From the NCBI GenBank assembly GCA_012274165.1, contig JAAPAA010000356.1, positions 1-13,751 on the forward strand: DNA of 13,751 nucleotides, given 5' to 3'. The notes beneath the pieces are model-generated. The model saw only the letters and a program-made list of their open reading frames with translations. It made no database searches and had not been told where the DNA came from. Within the stretch, counting starts at the first letter, position 1; each line of letters starts with the position of its first letter. The position numbers were made by a program, and so were the translations under genes. Source of the DNA: Thiobacillaceae bacterium. Its GTDB lineage: Bacteria > Pseudomonadota > Gammaproteobacteria > Burkholderiales > Thiobacillaceae. This document shows, piece by piece, positions 1-5,930 of the stretch.

Positions 1-61
1 GTATGTAGAACTGTCTGTAGAGGGCTTTTGGACGCGGGTTCGATTCCCGCCGCCTCCACCA
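1..61 (+). ncRNA. ssrA: tmRNA, 3' end (partial)
   Basis: This is the 3' tRNA-like part of tmRNA, which with SmpB rescues stalled ribosomes and tags the unfinished protein for degradation. A T-arm is visible: stem GCGGG (34-38), seven-base loop TTCGATT (39-45), stem CCCGC (46-50). It is followed by the 3' acceptor strand (51-57), discriminator A58 and an encoded CCA (59-61). The 5' acceptor half, the tag reading frame and the pseudoknots lie outside the window. A tRNA would show the same T-arm, but the sequence just upstream (11-33) has no anticodon arm and resembles the segment before the T-arm in betaproteobacterial tmRNAs. The identification therefore rests on partial sequence and recall of the family. 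Confidence 0.88.
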
Positions 62-83
62 CGAATTCCTCTGTAGTATCTTG

Positions 84-113
84 ACGCCGTCCACGTGACG
101 GCGTTTTCTTTTT
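84..113 (+). terminator. Rho-independent terminator of ssrA
   Basis: An 8-bp perfect stem, ACGCCGTC (84-91) with GACGGCGT (97-104), encloses a five-base loop and is followed by a T-rich run broken by one C (105-113). It sits 22 bases after the tmRNA CCA end, as expected for the tmRNA transcript terminator. Confidence 0.88.
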
Positions 114-187
114 GGGTTTTGCGGCGTTACCGTCCCATGGCAGCTTGCCCAATCCAACTTGTGCAGCTCCTCGTTAATTAGAAGGCT

Positions 188-517
188 GTGCAGATAGTTA
201 CCCATAACCAAAATGAACTGCAATTGATGACTATCGAAGCGACACCCCTGCCTGAATCTGAAGTGACCTGTGCAAACTGCAAGGCCTGCTGCTGCCGGTT
301 GGAGGTGATGCTGATTACCGATACCGGCGTGCCCGATCATTTTATCGAGCTGGACAAGTGGGGCTGCCAGACCATGGGGCGCCTGGAAGATGGCTGGTGT
401 GCAGCCCTCAACCGAAACACCATGAAGTGCACGATTTACGAAAATCGGCCATGGGTGTGCCGTGAATTCGAGATGGGCGAATACGGGTGTATTTCCGAGC
501 GCGCCGCCAATCCGTAG
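188..517 (+). CDS. YkgJ-type cysteine-cluster protein (UPF0153 family)
   Basis: A small soluble protein of 109 residues with ten cysteines. The N-terminal cluster C28-x2-C31-x2-C34-C35-C36 and the later C60, C71, C81 and C91, the last inside a CxIYExRPxxCR motif, match the YkgJ/UPF0153 zinc- or iron-binding family, whose biochemical role is unknown. No signal peptide or membrane segment is visible. The start is uncertain. The GTG at 188 has GAAGG only two bases upstream, too close for normal spacing. The ATG at 227 (residue 14, giving 96 residues) begins the conserved-looking part but has no clear ribosome binding site. The gene stands alone between the ssrA terminator and a long spacer. The family call is firm; any function would be a guess. 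Confidence 0.8.
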   Translation: MQIVTHNQNELQLMTIEATPLPESEVTCANCKACCCRLEVMLITDTGVPDHFIELDKWGCQTMGRLEDGWCAALNRNTMKCTIYENRPWVCREFEMGEYGCISERAANP

Positions 518-671
518 ATTGCATGATAGGTTCAAGGAGGCAGCATCGCTTCCATTATCAATGGATGACTGCTGTCATCTTGACTCAGAAAACAACCCGA
601 AGATATCTCGTTAGTTGATCCAGGCTGACCACGTTTAAGTCCAGCCATTTCGGTCAGTTATGACCCACCAC

Positions 672-698
672 AACCGGACACTCATCAATGTCCGCTAC
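672..698. repeat. Intergenic hairpin motif, copy 1
   Basis: The arms CGGACA (675-680) and TGTCCG (689-694) are perfect inverted repeats around an eight-base loop. The segment aligns with 8833-8858 at 21 of 26 positions with one gap, counted by eye. No T-run follows, so it does not look like a terminator. Confidence 0.45.
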
Positions 699-907
699 AA
701 AGATGTCGAACTGGCGCTTTCGATCCTGAAGTGTCGGTCATGGCATATCCGTCGAATGTCCGTTCAGCAGCGGCGCTCTCAACTGGTCGATGCAACACTT
801 TTATCTATATTGATAAATGTCCGGACCATTGGGTCTCTTGAACAAGCGCTTGGCACAAATGACCCATCGGACGTATCGCGTGGGTGTGAGGCCCTGTGTG
901 ATTCATC

Positions 908-914
908 AAGGAGG
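908..914 (+). promoter_or_regulatory. Ribosome binding site fixing the hydrolase start
   Basis: AAGGAGG lies seven bases before the ATG at 922. This near-consensus site argues for 922 over the upstream in-frame ATG at 817, which has no such site and would put 35 unlikely residues before the signal peptide. Confidence 0.88.
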
Positions 915-921
915 TTCGACT

Positions 922-1542
922 ATGCGCCAGATATGGGTTGCGACCTGCCTAGCGGCAATCCTTCTCGTGGACCAGGCGAGCGCGGCTGACCGTGCACAAA
1001 AGGCGGAAGCTGCGGAGAACAAGGCGGAGGTGCTGGAGCAAAACGCTGCGGCCACCGGCAGCAAGGCGCGCCCTACTCGATCCGAAACCATCACGAAGCC
1101 GGAAGTGCAGGCGGTCGACCCGGTCGGCGAAAAGCCATTGAACGATGCGATCACCTGTCTTTCACGCACCATCTACTGGGAGGCCAAGGGCGAGGGCGTT
1201 GCCGGCATGGAAGCCATTGCCAATGTTGTGATGAACAGGCTTGGCCATGAGGGCTTTCCAAACACGATCTGTGAAGTTGTCAGGCAAGGCCACGAGCAGG
1301 GTGCCTGCCAGTTCTCATGGTGGTGCGATGGCCGTTCGGATGACGCTGAGGAGGATAAATCCTATGCAATCGCCAAGGAAATTTCTCGAAAAGCGCTCAA
1401 TCGGCAACTTGCGGACCGAACCGGTGGGGCATTGTATTTCCACGAGCGGAAAGTCAACCCCAGTTGGTCCGCGGAATACATCAGGACGGTCGAGATCGGC
1501 GCGCATGTGTTCTACAAGCCTCGCGGCGGCGTAGCCAAATAG
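922..1542 (+). CDS. Exported cell-wall hydrolase, SleB/Hydrolase_2 family
   Basis: A 206-residue protein expected to cleave peptidoglycan in the periplasm. Residues 1-21 form a signal peptide (hydrophobic core, ASA cleavage motif). Residues about 22-70 are an Ala/Lys/Glu-rich linker. The Hydrolase_2 (SleB-like) domain spans about 74-198. The conserved glutamate is E87 in TIYWEAKGEG, followed by NVVMNR (101-106), CQFSWWCDG (129-137) and the C-terminal ALYFHERKVNPSW segment. Family members are lytic transglycosylase-like enzymes; SleB acts on spore cortex in Bacillus, while proteobacterial members are thought to remodel the wall. Four cysteines in the mature domain (C79, C117, C129, C135) could form disulfides. 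The gene appears monocistronic, with 178 bases to the next gene. Confidence 0.9.
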   Translation: MRQIWVATCLAAILLVDQASAADRAQKAEAAENKAEVLEQNAAATGSKARPTRSETITKPEVQAVDPVGEKPLNDAITCLSRTIYWEAKGEGVAGMEAIANVVMNRLGHEGFPNTICEVVRQGHEQGACQFSWWCDGRSDDAEEDKSYAIAKEISRKALNRQLADRTGGALYFHERKVNPSWSAEYIRTVEIGAHVFYKPRGGVAK

Positions 1543-1712
1543 ACCCCCCGACGTTTCTCATGGTCTATTGTGTATCAATCGAGACCTGCCAAACAGGGGG
1601 CTTAGCCAGTGATTAAACACAGTGTGAAGCAGTGCTGCAGCTCACGGAGTCAACTTGTGAGTGACCTTTCTGCCGGAGCTGCCCCAATGTTTCTAGACGT
1701 GGCTTTCACAAC

Positions 1713-1718
1713 AGGAGG
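1713..1718 (+). promoter_or_regulatory. Ribosome binding site for the small exported protein
   Basis: AGGAGG is followed by two consecutive in-frame ATG codons at 1721 and 1724. The spacing is 2 bases to the first and 5 to the second, so the second ATG is the more likely start. Confidence 0.7.
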
Positions 1719-1723
1719 CAATG

Positions 1724-2152
1724 ATGAAACTCAAAAACCTTGCACATTGGATACTGATCTTAGGCTTGTCTGGCCCGTTGCTTGCTGGTGCGGCTGATTC
1801 AAGCGAACCTGATCTCCAACCGGTCACCGAAGAGGGCATCACCTATGTCAGCGGCGGGAACGGCCTGGAGGAACGCCAGGCGCTGAACCAAGTAAGCGGC
1901 GATTACAACCTGAAACTTGTTTTTGCCGAGAAAGGTTCAGGGTCCTACCTTGCGGACGTCAAGCTTTCGATCATGAATATGAAGGGCCAAAAAGTGCTCG
2001 AAGCCGTGTCGGATGGCCCCTGGTTCTTCGTCAAGCTGGTGCCCGGCCGCTACAAAATTACCGCCGAGACCACAGGGCAAACCCAGACTCGGCAGGCCAA
2101 GGTTGGTAGCGGTCGACTGGCTCAGCTGTACTTCTACTGGAGTGTTGAATGA
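1724..2152 (+). CDS. Small exported protein with carboxypeptidase-regulatory-like beta domain
   Basis: A 142-residue protein of unknown function. Residues 1-23 form a signal peptide ending LLAGA before AD, with no lipobox cysteine, so it is predicted to be periplasmic. The rest is beta-rich. From about residue 60 it reads like a single immunoglobulin-like sandwich of the CarboxypepD_reg type: YNLKLVFAEKGSGSYLADVKLSI, a GQKVLEA turn, then PWFFVKLVPGRYKITAE, where the PGRY turn is characteristic of such folds. Similar stand-alone proteins occur in betaproteobacteria under that domain name, without a known role. An alternative start at 1721 adds one methionine. It ends 37 bases before the convergent DUF2173 operon with no clear terminator between them. 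Confidence 0.75.
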   Translation: MKLKNLAHWILILGLSGPLLAGAADSSEPDLQPVTEEGITYVSGGNGLEERQALNQVSGDYNLKLVFAEKGSGSYLADVKLSIMNMKGQKVLEAVSDGPWFFVKLVPGRYKITAETTGQTQTRQAKVGSGRLAQLYFYWSVE

Positions 2153-2189
2153 CGTGGAAATGGCCGAGTTACACACATATCCGGCCAGC

Positions 2190-2525
2190 TTACTTTTGGG
2201 AAAGTTCAGTCAAGCTGCGAAACACCTCGTTGAAAGACACCTCGCGATTGCGTACAAAACAGGCCACTTCTGCAACTGCACAAATGGATAGTTCATCACC
2301 CATCATCATCCAGCCCCGAGGCGGCCAACCCTGTGTGCCGGATAGGGTCATCAGAATATCGCTGTTATGGTGCGTGATCCGACCATTCGCATAACACAAC
2401 TCTGCCGCCAGTTGCATATCGACCTCGTCCAGCTGACCTGCAGCCTCTGCCAGCGTCCCGTCGTCAAAGAAACGGATTGCGGCAACAACACCCTTGAGCA
2501 CAGACAGGCTTTCCAAATCTGACAT
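2190..2525 (-). CDS. DUF2173 family protein (third gene of operon)
   Basis: A 111-residue cytosolic protein with no signal peptide or membrane segment. It matches the DUF2173/COG4831 pattern, described as roadblock/LC7-like: an N-terminal L-x-x-LKGVVAAIRFFDDGTLAEAAGQLDE, a middle LCYANGR, GWPPRGWMMMG, then a final strand and helix ending VSFNEVFRSL. A ribosome binding site AAGGAG (2535-2540) lies nine bases before the ATG. It is the last gene of a three-paralogue operon, 28 bases after its neighbour. Roadblock-fold proteins often dimerise and modulate GTPases or motor complexes, but no function is known to me for DUF2173. Confidence 0.82.
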   Translation of the reverse strand: MSDLESLSVLKGVVAAIRFFDDGTLAEAAGQLDEVDMQLAAELCYANGRITHHNSDILMTLSGTQGWPPRGWMMMGDELSICAVAEVACFVRNREVSFNEVFRSLTELSQK

Positions 2526-2553
2526 GGTGCAATTCTCCTTTTACAAGCCGGAT

Positions 2554-2886
2554 TCAGACTGTGGAATTGAAGCGCTGGTAAGCCGCGTCGTAATCGAAAT
2601 CCTTGCTGTGCGCCAGAACCGCGTTGCCGTTCATGCCCATGACCACGTGATCCAGGGTCACAAAGCTAAACCCGCGTTCGGGCAGAAACCCTTTCTGGCC
2701 CGTCAGCTTTGTCCACCCCGTGGCCTGCATGCGATAAATCGCCATATTGGCGGCACACATCTGGGCAACCAACTCGGCAAAATCACGATCCAGATCACCC
2801 CGCATCTGGCCTAGCTCGCCCGTGCAGGCAAACTCGATCGCACCATATACCCCGGGCAAAGACATCAACTCATCCAATATTGGCAT
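2554..2886 (-). CDS. DUF2173 family protein (second gene of operon)
   Basis: A 110-residue paralogue of its two neighbours: LMSLPGVYGAIEFACTGELGQMRGDL, then MCAANMAIYRMQATGW, PERGFSFVTLDHVVMGMNGNAV and a C-terminal YDAAYQRF. It is the most divergent of the three: the GW...GW pair and the terminal SFN motif are altered. The ATG at 2886 is chosen because AAGGAG (2893-2898) sits six bases upstream. An in-frame ATG at 2904 would put that site inside the gene. The first codons overlap the 3' end of the upstream paralogue by 17 bases, suggesting translational coupling. Function unknown. Confidence 0.82.
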   Translation of the reverse strand: MPILDELMSLPGVYGAIEFACTGELGQMRGDLDRDFAELVAQMCAANMAIYRMQATGWTKLTGQKGFLPERGFSFVTLDHVVMGMNGNAVLAHSKDFDYDAAYQRFNSTV

Positions 2887-3256
2887 TTGGCTCTCCTTTT
2901 CCACCTGGTTTGATGATTTCAGTATCAGCCGACTCCGTCATGGCCTTGATCATCTGATTGAATGAGGTTTGCTGACCCTGCACGATGCACATGCTGTCGT
3001 GAATCGTGACAATGGACATTTCAGGCCCCCACGTCATCCAGCCATAACAACTATCCCATCCGGATTGATCTGCCATGCGACCCAACAGACGACCCTGCAT
3101 TTCCATGGTCAGGGTAATTGCCGCGCACAGGTGAACCATTTCTCCAGCCTCGGCTTCGGTCAATGCACCCTCGAACTCTTCCAGGAAACCCTTTCTGGAA
3201 AAGAGACTGGCGGCCACAGTGCCAGGCAATTTCACCAACTCAGATGCTCTTGACAT
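2870..3256 (-). CDS. DUF2173 family protein (first gene of operon)
   Basis: A 128-residue cytosolic protein and first gene of the triple DUF2173 operon. The core (about residues 1-105) has the family landmarks: LVKLPGTVAASLFSRKGFLEEFEGAL, LCAAITLTMEMQGRLLG, SGWDSCYGWMTWGPEMSIVTIHDSMCIVQG and TSFNQMIKAM. A further 20 or so polar residues rich in Gly, Lys and Pro are absent from its paralogues; that tail contains the DNA that serves as ribosome binding site and start of the next gene. The ATG is preceded by a purine-rich GTGGGGGTG. A candidate promoter lies at 3289-3317. Function unknown; the fold is inferred to be roadblock/LC7-like. Confidence 0.82.
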   Translation of the reverse strand: MSRASELVKLPGTVAASLFSRKGFLEEFEGALTEAEAGEMVHLCAAITLTMEMQGRLLGRMADQSGWDSCYGWMTWGPEMSIVTIHDSMCIVQGQQTSFNQMIKAMTESADTEIIKPGGKGEPNANIG

Positions 3257-3288
3257 GACACCCCCACAAAGTATCCAGACTGGTAATT

Positions 3289-3317
3289 ACTATAGGAAGC
3301 AATAAGCCTCTTTTCTA
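3289..3317 (-). promoter_or_regulatory. Candidate sigma70 promoter of the DUF2173 operon
   Basis: Read on the minus strand, TAGAAA (3317-3312, 4 of 6 to the -35 consensus) is followed after 17 bases by TATAGT (3294-3289, 5 of 6 to the -10 consensus). Transcription would start near 3282, about 25 bases before the first ATG. Found by eye only. Confidence 0.42.
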
Positions 3318-3403
3318 CGGAAATCATCGTCCTGGGCTGCCGCTGGCCGTGTGCGGGTGACTGCCAAGGCCTGCGGACATCTACACTAACTCTCCCAATC
3401 ATC

Positions 3404-3433
3404 TTCAGCTGACTGATTACATTGGCGGATAAT
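3404..3433 (+). promoter_or_regulatory. Possible hflX promoter
   Basis: GATAAT (3428-3433) is a good -10 match (5 of 6). A weak -35 element TTCAGC (3404-3409, 3 of 6) lies 18 bases upstream. It sits 35 bases before the hflX start, in the spacer shared with the divergent DUF2173 operon. The weak -35 makes this tentative. Confidence 0.3.
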
Positions 3434-3468
3434 GCCCAGCTACGCCCAACCAACAGAACACACGCCGC

Positions 3469-4872
<1,404 letters not shown>

Positions 4873-4883
4873 GCAGATCCGAC

Positions 4884-5807
4884 TCATAAATCCGCCAGGG
4901 TTTTGATGTGCGCCGCCACGCTGCGCCCCAGGGAGCTGAGGTCATAGCCGCCTTCCAGCACCGAGACGATGCGCCCGTCGGCATGGCGTGCTGCCACGCC
5001 CATCACCTGCTCCGTGATCCAGACGTAATCCGCTTCAACCAGGCCGAACTGCGCCATGTCATCCTCGCGGTGCGCATCGAACCCGGCGGAGAAAAACAGC
5101 ATCTGCGGGCGGAAGGCTTCGAGACGCGGCAAGACCCCGGCGCTGAAGGCTTCGCGGTAAGCCTTGCCAGTAGTGCCAGCGGGCAGCGGCAGGTTGACGA
5201 TATGTTCGCTTGCAGTGTCGGCGCCGCAGAACGGGTAGAAGGGATGCTGAAAGGTGGAGCAGAGCATCACGCGCGGATCGTTCCTGAAAATGTCCTCGGT
5301 GCCGTTGCCGTGGTGAACGTCGAAATCGACGATGGCGACCCGCTCCAGGTTGTGCGCCTCCAGGGCATGCGCGGCTGCCACGGCAACATTGTTGAAAATG
5401 CAGAAGCCCATGGCCTGGTTGCGGGTGGCATGGTGTCCGGGCGGACGACAGGCGACGAAGGCGTTGCCGACCTCGCCGCGCATGACCAGGTCCACCGCCA
5501 TCACCGCGCCGCCGGCCGCATGGTAGGCCGCGTCCAGGGTATGCGGGTTCATGCTGGTGTCCGGGTCCAACGCATGAAAGCCTGCGTAGGGCGAAGCCGC
5601 TTCGACGAAGTCGATATAGGCTGCGTCATGCACCCGCAGCAGCTGGCTGCGGTGGACCCGTGGCGCTTCGTGATGCGCCAGGTAGTCGAAGAGACGGGCG
5701 GTATGCAACTGGTCATCGATAGCGCTCAAACGCGCAGGACTTTCCGGATGCCAGCCTCCCATGTCGTGTTTGAGGCATGCAGGATGGGTAATGTAGGCGG
5801 TGTGCAT
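4884..5807 (-). CDS. Histone-deacetylase-like amidohydrolase (class II type)
   Basis: A 307-residue zinc-dependent deacetylase of the arginase/HDAC fold. Bacterial members remove acetyl groups from lysine side chains, polyamines or related amides such as acetoin-utilisation AcuC substrates. Visible motifs: RPPGHHA (121-127) with the tandem histidines H125/H126; VDFDVHHGNGT (160-170) giving zinc ligands D163 and H165; SAGFDAH (240-246) giving third zinc ligand D244; and EGGYD (285-289) with the transition-state tyrosine Y288. All expected catalytic residues are present. The length fits the stand-alone bacterial family. The start at 5807 begins the conserved MHTAYITHP; its ribosome binding site is poor. 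The open frame continues upstream to 7394, but that part is the shadow of the opposite-strand gene. The divergent PatZ-like acetyltransferase makes protein-lysine deacetylation the most attractive role, though this is inference. Confidence 0.93.
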   Translation of the reverse strand: MHTAYITHPACLKHDMGGWHPESPARLSAIDDQLHTARLFDYLAHHEAPRVHRSQLLRVHDAAYIDFVEAASPYAGFHALDPDTSMNPHTLDAAYHAAGGAVMAVDLVMRGEVGNAFVACRPPGHHATRNQAMGFCIFNNVAVAAAHALEAHNLERVAIVDFDVHHGNGTEDIFRNDPRVMLCSTFQHPFYPFCGADTASEHIVNLPLPAGTTGKAYREAFSAGVLPRLEAFRPQMLFFSAGFDAHREDDMAQFGLVEADYVWITEQVMGVAARHADGRIVSVLEGGYDLSSLGRSVAAHIKTLADL

Positions 5808-5834
5808 GGCATGGCAAGGGGGGAGAATGAATCC

Positions 5835-5864
5835 ACTATACGCCCGGCGTGATGGCGCTGTAAC
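5835..5864 (-). promoter_or_regulatory. Candidate promoter of the deacetylase gene
   Basis: On the minus strand GTTACA (5864-5859, 4 of 6) is followed after 18 bases by TATAGT (5840-5835, 5 of 6). Transcription would start about 20 bases before the ATG at 5807. The -35 element lies inside the palindrome at 5856-5868. Confidence 0.42.
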
Positions 5865-5868
5865 AGCG
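5856..5868. promoter_or_regulatory. Palindrome between the divergent acetylation genes
   Basis: CGCTGT and ACAGCG form a perfect 13-base dyad around one central A. It overlaps the candidate -35 of the deacetylase gene and lies 11 bases before the first possible start of the acetyltransferase gene. No T-run follows, so a regulator-binding site is more likely than a terminator. Confidence 0.4.
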
Positions 5869-5930
5869 GATGGCCTAGGATGGGCAGCCCCCGATCCGAT
5901 CGATTTGCGCCGCAGCCACGTAATCAAACC

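Larger units (their letters stand above)
518..921. other. Gene-free spacer of about 400 bases
   Basis: I see no convincing gene here. An open frame at 660-989 exists but has no ribosome binding site, no recognisable domain, and runs into the next gene in another frame. The stretch contains a hairpin-like motif at 672-698 and three copies of AATGTCCG (687-694, 755-762, 816-823) spaced 68 and 61 bases apart. It ends with the promoter and leader region of the cell-wall hydrolase. It may be a degenerate repeat region. Confidence 0.5.

Noticed and set aside
660..989. A 109-codon plus-strand open frame before the cell-wall hydrolase
   Set aside because: It has no ribosome binding site and no domain, and its end overlaps the hydrolase in a different frame.
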